Notes: generated from the letters alone by a model not told the origin. Shown: positions 29,748 to 41,663, counted from the first letter of the stretch. The stretch: 64,000 nucleotides of DNA from Sphingomonas sp. S2M10 (GCF_012650175.1 NZ_JAAILI010000014.1:1-64000), one strand, 5' to 3'. Numbers and translations: made by a program.

Positions 29748-31057
29748 CCCGCACGACGCTGCTCCCCTTGGCGCTGGCCCTGCTCGCGCCGCTGCCCGCG
29801 CGCGCGCAGGCGACCGAGCAGCACCAGGTCTCGGCGGTCGAGCTGTTCGCCCTCGCCGCCCGGGCCGAGGCGGACGGCCGCCCGGACGAGGCCGAGACGA
29901 TGTACCGCGCGCTGGCCCGGGATCCCGACGCCGAGATCCGCGCCGAATCACGCTTCCGCCTCGGCCAGCTGCTCGAGCGGCTGGGCCGCAAGCGCGAGGC
30001 GGCGACCATTTACCGCGCGCTGCTCGACGAGAAGCCCGGCGCCGCGCGCGTCCGGCTCGAGCTCGCCCGGTTGCTCACCCAGCTCGGCGACGAAGGCGCG
30101 GCGCGGCGCGAGCTGCGCCAGGCACAGGCCGGCGGGCTGCCGCCACAGGTCGCGCAGATCGTTGACCAGTTCGCCGCCGCCTTGCGCTCGCGCAAGCCGT
30201 GGGGCGCCAGCCTCGAAGTGGCGCTCGTGCCCGACAGCAACGTCAACCGCGCGACCGATGCGGCGACGCTCGACACCGTGCTTGCGCCGCTCCAGCTGTC
30301 GCGCGACGCGCGCGAGCAATCGGGCGTCGGCGCCCGCGCGGCGGGCCAGCTCTACGCCCGCGTGCCGGTGGCGGCCAATCTCGCGCTCGTCCCCCGCGTT
30401 TCCGGCCAGGGCGATTTCTATCGCCAGGGCCGCTTCAACGACGTCTCGGCCTCGGCGCTGGTCGGCCTGGAATGGAGTCTCGGCCGCGACCGGTTGCGCC
30501 CCTCGATCGGCGGTACCCAGCGCTGGTATGGCGGCAGCCCCTATGCCCGCACCGCCACCGCGGCGATCGATTGGCAACATCCGCTGGGCACCCGCGCGCA
30601 ACTCACCACCAGCGCCACCATCGCCGACACCACCTATCGCGGCAACGCGCTGCAGAACGGCCTGCTGCTCAACGGGGCGATTGCCTATGAGCGCGCCTTC
30701 AGCCCGCGCGCCGGCGGCAGCATCACCCTGTCCGCCACCCGCCAGACCGCCAGGGATCCCGGCTACGCCACCGCCTCGGGAGCGATAAGCCTGCTCGGCT
30801 GGCGAGACTTCGGCCGCACCACCGTCTACGCCACCGCCGGGCTACGCCGGCTGGAAGGCGATGCGCGGCTGTTCCTGTTCCCCGAGCGGCGCAAGGACTG
30901 GAATTTCAGCCTGGGCGCGGGCGCGACCTTCCGCCGCCTCCAGATACGCGGCTTCGCCCCCGTCATCCGGCTCGATTGGGAGCGCAACCAGTCCAGCGTC
31001 GGCATCTACGATTTCACCCGCAAGGCGGCGACGATCGGGCTCACGCGCGCCTTCTGA
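29744..31057 (+). CDS. Slam-like surface lipoprotein assembly modifier (DUF560 type)
   Basis: A 437-residue outer-membrane protein. The signal is [26 protein letters not shown]-like helices span residues about 30-140 ([54 protein letters not shown]). The C-terminal half is a beta barrel ([21 protein letters not shown]...) ending in LTRAF, with the terminal phenylalanine of barrel proteins. This two-part layout is that of Slam, which moves lipoproteins to the cell surface. The GTG start overlaps the stop of the TbpB-like gene (GTGA), so exporter and substrate are co-expressed. Slam family membership is inferred from architecture and context. Confidence 0.88.
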   Translation: MTRTTLLPLALALLAPLPARAQATEQHQVSAVELFALAARAEADGRPDEAETMYRALARDPDAEIRAESRFRLGQLLERLGRKREAATIYRALLDEKPGAARVRLELARLLTQLGDEGAARRELRQAQAGGLPPQVAQIVDQFAAALRSRKPWGASLEVALVPDSNVNRATDAATLDTVLAPLQLSRDAREQSGVGARAAGQLYARVPVAANLALVPRVSGQGDFYRQGRFNDVSASALVGLEWSLGRDRLRPSIGGTQRWYGGSPYARTATAAIDWQHPLGTRAQLTTSATIADTTYRGNALQNGLLLNGAIAYERAFSPRAGGSITLSATRQTARDPGYATASGAISLLGWRDFGRTTVYATAGLRRLEGDARLFLFPERRKDWNFSLGAGATFRRLQIRGFAPVIRLDWERNQSSVGIYDFTRKAATIGLTRAF

Positions 31058-31174
31058 GGGGATCTCCGCGCGCGCCCTGAATGTCCCAAGGTACACGGCC
31101 TGCCAGCACGCCCGGCAGGCGGCGCCGCTCTATACAAGAGGAGAAGGCCATCGGCCCGGTCTAGGAGCAGGATC

Positions 31175-32566
31175 TTGCACCCCGAACTCACGACCCGCCT
31201 CGATTTCGTCGGTTATACCGCAGACAAGCGCACCCTCCTTGCCGAGGCGCGCGACACCATCCAAGCGGCCCTCGCGCCGGCGCTGGACCGGCTTTACACG
31301 CAGATCGCTGCGCATCCGGAAACCGCGAAGATGTTTTCCGGCCCGCCGCACATCGCCAAGGCCAAGCAACTCCAGGCCGACCATTGGGCGCATCTCTCCG
31401 GCGCCGCCTTCGATGCCGATTATGTCGAGCGGGTGAAGCGCATCGGCGCGCGCCACGCCAAGATCGGCCTCACCCCGCAATGGTATATCGGCAGCTACGC
31501 GATCATCCTCGACTCGATGATCGAAAGCTTCGCCGCGATGGAGCGCGGCCCCCGCCTCCCCTTCGGCCGCCGCAAGCCGGACCCCCGCTTCGACCAGCTT
31601 CGCGCGATCGTCACCGCCGCGCTGATCGACCTGGAAATGTCGGTCTCGATCTATTTCGAGCAGGAACAGGCCGGCCGCGCCAGCGCGATGGCGGCGCTGC
31701 AGGAGCGCGAGAAGGCGCTCGCCGCGCTGCTCGGCGCGATCAACGAGACGGTCGACGCGATCAAGACGGGATCGCAGGAAATCGCCCAGGCCTCGGGCGA
31801 CCTCGCCCGTCGCACCGAAGCCAATGCCGCCAGCCTCGCCGAGACCGCCGCCTCGGTGCAGGAAATGGACCAGCGCCTCAAGGCCACTGCCGACAGCGCC
31901 CGCCGCACCGTGGAACGGGCGGATGGCGCGAAGGCAACCGTGGACACGGGCCGCACCATCACCGAACAGGCCGTCTCCGCAATGGAACGCGTGTCGGACA
32001 GCGCCAAGGGCATCGACAGCGTCATCGAGGGCCTCGACAAGATCGCGTTCCAGACCCGCGTGCTCGCCATGAACGCCGCCGTGGAGGCGGGCCGCGCCGG
32101 CGAGGCGGGGCGCGGGTTCGCGGTGGTCGCCGATCTCGTTTCCGCGCTGGCGATGCGCGCCGAGGAAGAGGCCGGCCGCGCCCGCGACCAGCTGACCGCC
32201 ACCCAGGCCGATATCGTGACCGCGGTGGACATGGTCGAGAAGGTGGACGGCGCGCTTGCCAACATCTCGGGCGACGTGGCGACGGTGAACGAGCTGCTGA
32301 CCGAGATGGCGCGCGACAACCAGGCCCAGGCCGGCGCGATCACCGACGTGTCCGCGACGATCGGCGAGATGGACCGCGCCACCCAGCAGAATGCGGCGAT
32401 GGTGGAGCAGACCTCCGCCGCCGCCCAGAACCTCGCGCGCGAAGTGGACCGGCTGGCCCGCCAGGCGAACAGCTTCCAGGAGGCGGGCGCGACGCCCGCC
32501 GCTCCCGTCGAGCCCAGCGCGGCGGCAAGAGCAACCGTGCAGGCCCTTGGCGCGATGGCCTTCTGA
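31175..32566 (+). CDS. Globin-coupled methyl-accepting chemotaxis-type sensor
   Basis: A 463-residue soluble protein. Residues about 1-165 are a protoglobin domain with the proximal haem histidine H94 in RIGARHAKIGLTPQWYIGSYA. No membrane segments are seen. The remainder is an MCP signalling helix bundle with the hairpin tip FQTRVLAMNAAVEAGRAGEAGRGFAVVADLVSALAMRA. It should sense oxygen or another gas and signal to CheA, as HemAT does. It starts at a TTG (31175) preceded by AGGAGCAG. It ends just before the hairpin at 32624. No che genes are in the window. Confidence 0.92.
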   Translation: MHPELTTRLDFVGYTADKRTLLAEARDTIQAALAPALDRLYTQIAAHPETAKMFSGPPHIAKAKQLQADHWAHLSGAAFDADYVERVKRIGARHAKIGLTPQWYIGSYAIILDSMIESFAAMERGPRLPFGRRKPDPRFDQLRAIVTAALIDLEMSVSIYFEQEQAGRASAMAALQEREKALAALLGAINETVDAIKTGSQEIAQASGDLARRTEANAASLAETAASVQEMDQRLKATADSARRTVERADGAKATVDTGRTITEQAVSAMERVSDSAKGIDSVIEGLDKIAFQTRVLAMNAAVEAGRAGEAGRGFAVVADLVSALAMRAEEEAGRARDQLTATQADIVTAVDMVEKVDGALANISGDVATVNELLTEMARDNQAQAGAITDVSATIGEMDRATQQNAAMVEQTSAAAQNLAREVDRLARQANSFQEAGATPAAPVEPSAAARATVQALGAMAF

Positions 32567-32623
32567 TCCTCCCCGCCGTCGGGCTCCCACCCCCGGGCCA
32601 GGGGGGCGGAGCCGGCAGCACCT

Positions 32624-32671
32624 GGCGGAGGGGGCGCGCAATCCCTGGCGCGCGCGCCCTCCGCCTCCTTT
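32624..32671 (+). terminator. Terminator hairpin after the globin-coupled sensor
   Basis: A GGCGGAGGG...GCGCGC stem pairs with GCGCGC...CCCTCCGCC and is followed by TCCTTT. It lies between the sensor stop and the stop of the convergent small gene at 32679, so it may serve both genes. Confidence 0.7.
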
Positions 32672-32678
32672 GCCGATG

Positions 32679-32909
32679 TCAGACCTTTGCAACGATATCG
32701 GACTGCAGCCGCAAGCGCTCGATGTCCACCGGTTCCACCGCCACGCCCAGGCCGCATTCGTTCAGCAGCTGGCACCGTGCCCCGCCGGCGCGGGGGGCTT
32801 GGCGACGGGCATCGGCGGTGCAGCGGCCGATGGTGAGGATCAGCACGCCTAGGCGGATCGGGTTCGCTCGCTGCACGCCGGTGCCGCCGTCGCCCGTCCG
32901 CCCGGCCAC
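32679..32909 (-). CDS. Small cysteine-containing hypothetical protein
   Basis: A 76-residue protein read from a GTG at 32909. Third positions are overwhelmingly G or C, so the frame looks truly coding. The core reads NPIRLGVLILTIGRCTADARR and GARCQLLNECGLGVAV, then EPVDIERLRLQSDIVAKV. It has four cysteines and no export signal. Weak resemblance to the start of MoaB/MogA (IRIGVLTVSD...) is noted, but the rest does not follow that fold, so it could be a remnant. It converges on the globin sensor with a terminator between. Function unknown. Confidence 0.5.
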   Translation of the reverse strand: MAGRTGDGGTGVQRANPIRLGVLILTIGRCTADARRQAPRAGGARCQLLNECGLGVAVEPVDIERLRLQSDIVAKV

Positions 32910-33221
32910 CTCACATCAAAGCGCTTTCGCGCATCGGCTGTTGTCCGAACGAGCAGCGGGCGGGGATGTCCAGCCCCCCGGCCTGAATATCCCCGCCCGC
33001 ATGGGCGCCGCGCTTCCCCCGAAATGCGGCACCCTGGGAGACCTGGTGCGCCGAGGACCATCTGCATGGCTCCGGCGCTGACGTCGCTGTACCCCCGCAC
33101 CCGCCGGGCGGTGCGTGACCGCCGTCACGGCGGCACAAACCTTCCTCCCGCCCGCCCTTCCCCATCGGCCCCCTCGCACCGGCGGCATGGCGTTCCTATC
33201 TGGGCTCTGGAAAACCATTCA
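32910..33221. other. Gap upstream of uvrA with no gene seen
   Basis: Open frames exist in this 312-nt stretch but have low-complexity translations and no start with a ribosome-binding site. Only the LexA box at its right edge is recognised. Confidence 0.6.
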
Positions 33222-33236
33222 GAACAAAGCTAGAAC
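33222..33236. promoter_or_regulatory. LexA (SOS) box upstream of uvrA
   Basis: GAAC-AAAGCTA-GAAC, which is GTTC-N7-GTTC on the other strand, the LexA-box form of alphaproteobacteria. It ends 8 nt before the uvrA ATG. It predicts DNA-damage induction of uvrA. Confidence 0.85.
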
Positions 33237-33244
33237 CCTCCTTT

Positions 33245-36337
<3,093 letters not shown>

Positions 36338-36347
36338 TCCGCCGCTA

Positions 36348-36382
36348 GCCCCTCCCCTTCAGGGGAGGGGTTGGGGTGGGGC
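36348..36382. repeat. GC-rich hairpin repeat after uvrA
   Basis: AGCCCCTCCCCTTCAGGGGA and GGGGTTGGGGTGGGGCC form one half of the same element family, without the 64-nt module. It lies 11 nt after the uvrA stop and may aid termination. Confidence 0.7.
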
Positions 36383-36478
36383 CTGACGGAACAGCCAGGC
36401 ACGCGGCCCGAGCGACGCGGCATAAATTTGAAAGCTTGATCAGTACCGGGTGGACCCCACACGTTCCACTCGAGGGCG

Positions 36479-38157
36479 TCATGTGAATGCTCGCCCAATT
36501 TTATTCATGAGCGCCTTGAACCCTGCCAATTCCTTGATGTCGAATGAGCCTCTTTTGAATTCCGTTAGGAACTCTGATTTTATCTTACTTTTTGCCGACC
36601 TTCTGATGTTCGCATCTTGAGAGCCCAGCAGAGCCACCGTCTCATAGTGGTCTGAAAACACCTTCTTTTTAATTGAAGATGGTACAAGGCCCTCAATGCA
36701 GTCCGACCCGGGCGTTTGGACTCCAACACCACAAAAATCACTTTCCGACGACAAACCAATCCTCTCAAGCGCTCTTGTAACTTCGTTAGCAGCATCTAGA
36801 TCAAATGTGATGAACACCCTGATGAACTTATTTATCATGAACTGAAGAATAGAAGTGTTCTTTAGAGAGTCCTTACCCCCATAAGGCACAATTTCCACAT
36901 CGGAAGGTATAGAATATATCCCTGGATATTTTTTTGCGATGTGATCAAAATATTCCTTATCTATTTCCCCCTCTACAAGGACAACTCTCCCCGCGTGAGT
37001 TCCAAACAACTTACTCCAGCTTGCAAATTCCTTCGGAACTATCCCAAGATTTTCCGCAAAAGGAAGCATCCAATCCGAGCCCCCAGTAGGTACTATTGTA
37101 GTTTCTTTTGGACTTCCACGAAATTGCTTTCGCTCTAAAAGATAATTGGCACTAGGGTCATTTTGGTTCAACATGTATGGACTATGAGTAGTGGCGATTA
37201 TCTGCAAATCCAGCTCTTTGGCGATATCATTGAGTATCTGACCAAACTCCGCTTGAGCGGAAGGGTGGAGAAAACTCTCCGGCTCTTCAACGATAAACAC
37301 GGGAGTTGTACGATGCTCCGCACTGACTGCCGACCGCATGCGGATTGCTTCCAGAACGGATATCAAAATCCTCGTCCTGTTTTGAGTTCCAGCACCCCAG
37401 CTTTTTAGGGAAACATCAACTCTTTTGTCAGTTAGTTTTACTTCCAATGGAAATTTGGAAGAGGGGCCATCACCTATTGAACTTAGCTCCACTTGCAGCT
37501 TTTCATTTAGACGCCCAAGAAGTTTATCGAGCTCCTCTTTATGCTGCTTCGCCGCACGCTTAACAGTGTTTTGAAACCTTGTCTGCGCTTCATTAATTTT
37601 CCGCCGATCATCTAACGAAAAATTTGTTTCCAGCACCTCAGGGAACGCCCCACCTGAATAGAATATTTCCCGTTGACTCTGCGTCGAATTGTGAACGATA
37701 AGATTTCCAGAGTTTCTCAGCTTTTTCAGTATCTCACTTGCAGTTTGCCCATCAATATCAATAGAATTGATCGAGCCAGTAAGATTAGAGTGACCTTCTT
37801 TGTTATATATTTGTGTTAGTTTTACAATAGCATCATTTTCTGTGATTTTAACGGGGCTGAATTTATCCACAAAGAAGTACAACTCTGAGTCTTCATCTTT
37901 ATTCAAGTCTATTTCAATGCAAACACTTAGCTCTTCTTCCGAACACCACTGAGTTAGATCCCCGGCGAAAGAAATTCTACTCCGGAAGGGCGAGAATCTA
38001 AATGCTTCGTCGCTCTCTAAAAAAACTGGATAATTGATACCACTGCAGACTTTCCGGCATTATTACGCCTGGATATAGCGCAGTAGGTTGGCTTGAACTC
38101 CATGTGAAAATCTTCAAGTGTCCTGAAATTACTAGCTCTTATCGCGGTTATCTTCAC
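36479..38157 (-). pseudogene. Frameshifted AAA ATPase with TOPRIM nuclease domain (OLD-like)
   Basis: A protein of about 559 residues if one base is restored. The GTG at 38157, after AGGGAGGGGG, starts MKITAIRASNFRTLEDFH-type sequence with a P-loop RRNNAGKSAVV. That frame stops after 46 codons at CAG-TTTTTT-TAG. The downstream frame (open from about 38059) continues the family sequence: LESDEAFRFSPFRS..., ABC signature WGAGTQNR, Walker B PVFIVEEPESFLHP, TTHSPYML, then a TOPRIM domain with VLVEGEID and ITFDLDAAN. A -1 slip, or one extra T in the T7 tract (38019-38025), joins them exactly. The P-loop has Arg where the first Gly is expected. The stretch is AT-rich relative to its surroundings, a sign of transfer. 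A defence role is inferred from the OLD family; no partner helicase is adjacent. Confidence 0.85.
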
Positions 38158-38281
38158 GACGCTCCCCCTCCCTTTCAACATCCCCAATCTGTCGAAAATC
38201 GGCTCGCTATAAAAGGTCTATTATGCGATCGAGCAGCCGTATGGGTGTAATCCGCGCCGCAGCTCTCGGGTCAATATCTTC

Positions 38282-38677
38282 ATGCCCCACCTCCCCACCA
38301 ACCCCGCCCATCTCGGCCGCGCCGCCAGCGCCAGCGTCGAGCCCGATTTCACCGGCCCCGACTGGTTCGAGGCCTATGCCGCCCGCCACGAAGCGGACGG
38401 GCTGGAGGGCCGGCTGGTCTCGCAGTTCGCCTTCTCGACAAGCTGGGACTCGTGGGAGATGCACCCGCACGGCGCGGAGCTGGTGATCTGCACCCAGGGC
38501 GCCTGCACGCTCCACCAGGAACATGCCGACGGCAACACCGAGAGCGTGACGCTCGCGCCGGGCGATTATGCGATCAACCCGGCCGGCACGTGGCACACCG
38601 CCGATGTCGCGCCGGGCGGGAGCTGCACCGCGATCTTCATCACCCCCGGCATCGGCACCACCCATCGGCCGCGGTGA
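38282..38677 (+). CDS. Cupin-domain protein
   Basis: A 131-residue single cupin barrel. Motif 1 is SWEMHPHGAELVICTQGACTL, with two histidines and a glutamate as potential metal ligands. Motif 2 is LAPGDYAINPAGTWHTADV. It is cytosolic, with the substrate unknown; cupins of this size often bind small acids or act as isomerases or sensors. Base composition returns to the normal GC-rich value here, so the gene lies outside the AT-rich island. No ribosome-binding site is evident and the ATG is the only good start. Confidence 0.88.
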   Translation: MPHLPTNPAHLGRAASASVEPDFTGPDWFEAYAARHEADGLEGRLVSQFAFSTSWDSWEMHPHGAELVICTQGACTLHQEHADGNTESVTLAPGDYAINPAGTWHTADVAPGGSCTAIFITPGIGTTHRPR

Positions 38678-38716
38678 CGTCGCCGCGCGGGGGCGGCGGC
38701 TATGGCAGGCGGCCGG

Positions 38717-38914
38717 TCAGAAGGCGGCGACGCGCGCCTCTTTTTCGGCCTCGTTGAGCGCGCGCTGGGTGGCGACCCGCTCGGCGCGGACGGCCATGGC
38801 TTCCCAGGCGGCCTGGGAACGGAGGTGCCGCTCGCGGACATTGTCGAGATCGCAGTTGGCGGCGGCGGTGCCGGCTTCGTCGGCGCGGGCGCGGAACAGT
38901 TCGATTTCGGTCAT
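38717..38914 (-). CDS. Small conserved hypothetical protein
   Basis: A 65-residue helical, charged protein (MTEIELFRARADEAGTAAAN...VRERHLRSQAAWEAMAVRAE...ALNEAEKEARVAAF). It has alternating charged residues and no membrane segment. Translation from 38914 is chosen over an upstream ATG (38953) because the latter adds a proline-rich stretch. It lies downstream of the cold-shock gene on the same strand, with the terminator at 38957 between them. Function unknown. Confidence 0.6.
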   Translation of the reverse strand: MTEIELFRARADEAGTAAANCDLDNVRERHLRSQAAWEAMAVRAERVATQRALNEAEKEARVAAF

Positions 38915-38956
38915 CGGCGGGGGTGTCCTCGCTGGGGAAAGAGGGAGGGACATGCG

Positions 38957-38984
38957 AAAACGGCGGCCCCGGATGGGACCGCCG
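38957..38984 (-). terminator. Terminator of the cold-shock gene
   Basis: On the minus strand a CGGCGGTCCC / GGGGCCGCCG stem with one mismatch is followed by TTTTC, just after the cold-shock protein stop. Confidence 0.75.
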
Positions 38985-38997
38985 CTTCGGGTTCAGG

Positions 38998-39210
38998 TCA
39001 GTCGGCCGCCTGGAGGTTGACCGCCGCCATCTTGCCGCGGCGGTCCTGCTCCAGTTCGTAGGTCACGCGCTGGTTCTGCTGCAGCGTGATCATGCCGGCG
39101 CGCTCCACCGCCGTGATGTGGACGAAGGCGTCGTTGCCGCCGGTATCCGGCGCGATGAAGCCATAGCCCTTGTCGGCGTTGAAGAACTTGACGGTGCCAG
39201 TGATGCTCAT
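38998..39210 (-). CDS. Cold-shock protein (CspA family)
   Basis: A 70-residue single CSD domain binding single-stranded nucleic acid. RNP1 is KGYGFIAP and RNP2 is DAFVHITAV. The start MSITGTVKFFNADKG is typical. Length is normal. The ATG at 39210 is used; the frame extends upstream to 39309 only as non-homologous sequence. It acts as an RNA chaperone. There are 231 nt between the grpE stop and this start, which hold no gene. Confidence 0.97.
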   Translation of the reverse strand: MSITGTVKFFNADKGYGFIAPDTGGNDAFVHITAVERAGMITLQQNQRVTYELEQDRRGKMAAVNLQAAD

Positions 39211-39441
39211 GTGTTTTCCTTGCATTGTCGGCGCGCCCCGTGTGGGCGGACCTCGCGCTTCAGGGGCAGGGATGGAAGGAAAACGGAGCCGCAAAGCACC
39301 AGAGACCAACGATTTGCGACTTCAGCAGCCCCTATGTGGGCTTTCATCGGCCGGAATGCAATGGCGGCGCCGGGAATTGCGCCGGGTTGCCGGGCCGGTG
39401 CGGCAAGGCCCCGCCCCGGTTCGGAGCGGGGCGAAGGCCGG

Positions 39442-39999
39442 TCAGTCGGGCTTCTTGGCGACGGCGACGAGCGCCGGGCGGAGCAGCCGGTCCTTGATCA
39501 TGTAGCCGGACTGGATCTCCTGCACCACGGTGCCGGGTTCCTTGTCGGCGACGGGCATTTCCATCATCGCCTGGTGCTTGTTGGGGTCGAGCGTCTCGCC
39601 CAGCGCCACCACCTTGGAGATGCCGTGGCGGCCGAAGATCGCCTCCAGCTCGCGGCCGGTGGCCTCCAGGCCGGTGACGAGGCCCTTCATCTTCTCGTCC
39701 TCGCGCAGCTCGGCGGGGATCGCCTGCAGCGCCCGGCCGAGATTGTCGGCGACGGAGAGGATGTCGCGGGCGAAGCTGGTCGCCGCATAGGCACGCGCGT
39801 CCGCCACTTCCTTCTCGGTGCGGCGGCGGAGATTCTGCATGTCGGCCTGAACGTACAGATGCGCCTGCTTGGCCTCGGCCAGCTGCGCCTCCAGTTCGGC
39901 GACACGATCGTGCTCCGCCACTTCGGGTGCTGCCTGCGCGGTCTCGTCGCGCAGCGTTTCGCCCTGGGTCGGTTCGGTATGTTCGGTGTTCTCGGACAT
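39442..39999 (-). CDS. grpE: Heat-shock nucleotide exchange factor GrpE
   Basis: A 185-residue cofactor of DnaK that releases ADP. A long N-terminal coiled coil (AELEAQLAEAKQAHLYVQADMQNLRRRTEKE) precedes the beta domain with LDPNKHQAMMEMPVADKEPGTVVQEIQSGYMIKDRLLRPALV. The gene follows hrcA by 15 nt, so the pair is one heat-shock operon. It is cytoplasmic. Confidence 0.97.
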   Translation of the reverse strand: MSENTEHTEPTQGETLRDETAQAAPEVAEHDRVAELEAQLAEAKQAHLYVQADMQNLRRRTEKEVADARAYAATSFARDILSVADNLGRALQAIPAELREDEKMKGLVTGLEATGRELEAIFGRHGISKVVALGETLDPNKHQAMMEMPVADKEPGTVVQEIQSGYMIKDRLLRPALVAVAKKPD

Positions 40000-40014
40000 G
40001 GTTCCCTGTTTTCT

Positions 40015-41058
40015 TCAGGCCAGCAAACGGGCCAGTGTGGCCGCCGTAAAATCCACCATGGGCACGACGCGCGCATAGTTCAACCGGGTCGGGCCGATCA
40101 CGCCGACGACGCCGACCACCCGACCGTCGAGCGAGCGCACCGGCTTGGCGATCACCGACGAGCCGGACAGCGCGAACAGCTTGTTCTCGGCACCGATGAA
40201 GATCCGCGCCGCCTCGCCTTCGCGGGCGCTGTCGAGCAGCCGCGCGATCTCCTCCTTGCCCTCCAGCTCGTCGAGCAGCTGGCGGACGCGGTCGAGATCC
40301 TCGGCGGCGTGCGTGTCAATCAGCCGGGCCTGGCCGCGCACGATCAGCACCGGGCGGCGGCCGCTGTCCTCGCTCCATACGGCGAGGCCGCGTTCGACCA
40401 GATCGGCGGCGGCGGCGTCGAGCGCGGCCTGTTGCTGGCGGAGCTCGCGCTCGATCCGGCCGCGCGCCTCGGCGAGCGTCAGCCCGGCGAGCGTCGCGCT
40501 CATGTAATTGGCGGCGCGCTGCAGCGACATCGGATCGACGCCGCCGGGCAGCTCGACCACGCGGTTCTCCACCGAGCCGTCCTCGCCGACCAGCACCGCG
40601 AGCGCGCGGTCCTGGCTCAAGGGCACGAAGCCGAACTGGCGCAGCACCGTCTCGGCCTTGGGCACGAGGACGAGGCCGGCGCAGGCGGATAGCCCGGACA
40701 GTGCCGCGGTGGTGCCGGCGATGGCGTCTTCCACCGGGCCGCCCGCGCCTGCCCGCGCCTCGATCGCCGCGCGCTCCTCGACCGAGGGCTCGCTGGCCTG
40801 CATCATCCCGTCGACGAACAGCCGGAGGCCGCTTTCGGTGGGCATGCGGCCGGCGCTGGTATGCGGTGCCGCGAGCAGGCCCAGCTCCTCCAGATCCTGC
40901 ATCACGTTGCGGATCGACGCCGGCGACAGGTTGAGCGCCGAGATGCGCGAGATGGTGCGCGATCCCACCGGCGCGCCATTGTCGAGATAGGATTCCACCA
41001 CGATGCGGAACACGTCGCGCGCGCGGTCGGTCAGCTCGTGGATCGGCGGCGTGATCAT
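40015..41058 (-). CDS. hrcA: Heat-inducible transcription repressor HrcA
   Basis: A 347-residue repressor of heat-shock genes acting at CIRCE sites, with GroEL as a modulator. The N-terminal winged helix is IFRIVVESYLDNGAPVGSRTISRISALNLSPASIRNVMQDLEELGLL. The GAF-like C-terminal half has GPTRLNYARVVPMVDFTAATLARLL. No CIRCE sequence is visible around the gene. It lies with grpE downstream and a lipoprotein gene 36 nt upstream on the same strand. Confidence 0.97.
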   Translation of the reverse strand: MITPPIHELTDRARDVFRIVVESYLDNGAPVGSRTISRISALNLSPASIRNVMQDLEELGLLAAPHTSAGRMPTESGLRLFVDGMMQASEPSVEERAAIEARAGAGGPVEDAIAGTTAALSGLSACAGLVLVPKAETVLRQFGFVPLSQDRALAVLVGEDGSVENRVVELPGGVDPMSLQRAANYMSATLAGLTLAEARGRIERELRQQQAALDAAAADLVERGLAVWSEDSGRRPVLIVRGQARLIDTHAAEDLDRVRQLLDELEGKEEIARLLDSAREGEAARIFIGAENKLFALSGSSVIAKPVRSLDGRVVGVVGVIGPTRLNYARVVPMVDFTAATLARLLA

Positions 41059-41093
41059 GGTGGCTGTTATCTAGGCGGTGCGACGGGTCGGCT

Positions 41094-41663
41094 TCAAGGC
41101 CGCGCGCCGATCAGACTTGCGATCGGCAGCAGGTCGGGCGCGGATCCCAGCGCGTCGGCAATGCCGGGGTTCCGCGTGCGGTCGCAGCCGAAATAATAGG
41201 CGAAGGCGCGGTGCCCCGCCTTCCCGTCCCACTGGACCTCGACGCTCGGCATGTCGGTGGCATGCGGGCCGCACGCCGGCGTGCCCGGTGCGGTGCGGAT
41301 GCTGCCGGTACGCGGTCGGTAGGGCGCGAGGCGGGTGAGGAACGCCTCATATTGCGCAGGCGACACCCGGAAGTCGCGCGCGCCGCTCACCGCCGTGAAG
41401 CGCTGCCCCTCAAAGGTGCCGGTGCCGTCGTGCCGCACGGTGACGGTGTAGACCGGGCATGCCCCGCCACACGGGCTGGTGGCGTACCGGATCATCTCGC
41501 CGCGCACGATAGGCCCCGCCGGCATCCCATTGCCGACCGATGGCGGTAGCGGGCGGGAAGGCCTGACAGGCGCCGGACGCGCAAGCCGTTCGGGCGGTGC
41601 CCCCTGCGGAATGCAGCCGCCGAGCATCGCCCCGCCGAAAACCAGTGCAACCAACGGGCGCAT
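41094..41663 (-). CDS. DUF6438-like lipoprotein
   Basis: About 189 residues. The start [17 protein letters not shown] is a lipoprotein signal with the lipobox LGGC. The mature domain has [27 protein letters not shown], the cysteine-containing motif of a small extracellular domain found in many Bacteroidetes and alphaproteobacteria (DUF6438-like by pattern). A second cysteine pair is in [18 protein letters not shown] and FGCDRTRN. Export to the envelope is likely. It sits upstream of hrcA on the same strand and divergent from rph. Function unknown. Confidence 0.8.
   Translation of the reverse strand: MRPLVALVFGGAMLGGCIPQGAPPERLARPAPVRPSRPLPPSVGNGMPAGPIVRGEMIRYATSPCGGACPVYTVTVRHDGTGTFEGQRFTAVSGARDFRVSPAQYEAFLTRLAPYRPRTGSIRTAPGTPACGPHATDMPSVEVQWDGKAGHRAFAYYFGCDRTRNPGIADALGSAPDLLPIASLIGARP

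Noticed and set aside
32911..33165. An 84-codon minus-strand frame before uvrA
   Set aside because: Glycine/Arg-rich low-complexity text with no ribosome-binding site, and it would cross the uvrA promoter region.
36479..38157. A complete Gabija system
   Set aside because: Only a GajA/OLD-like gene is present. The neighbours are uvrA and a cupin gene, with no UvrD-like helicase.
41059..41093. A CIRCE operator for HrcA near hrcA-grpE
   Set aside because: No TTAGCACTC-N9-GAGTGCTAA-like sequence is visible.
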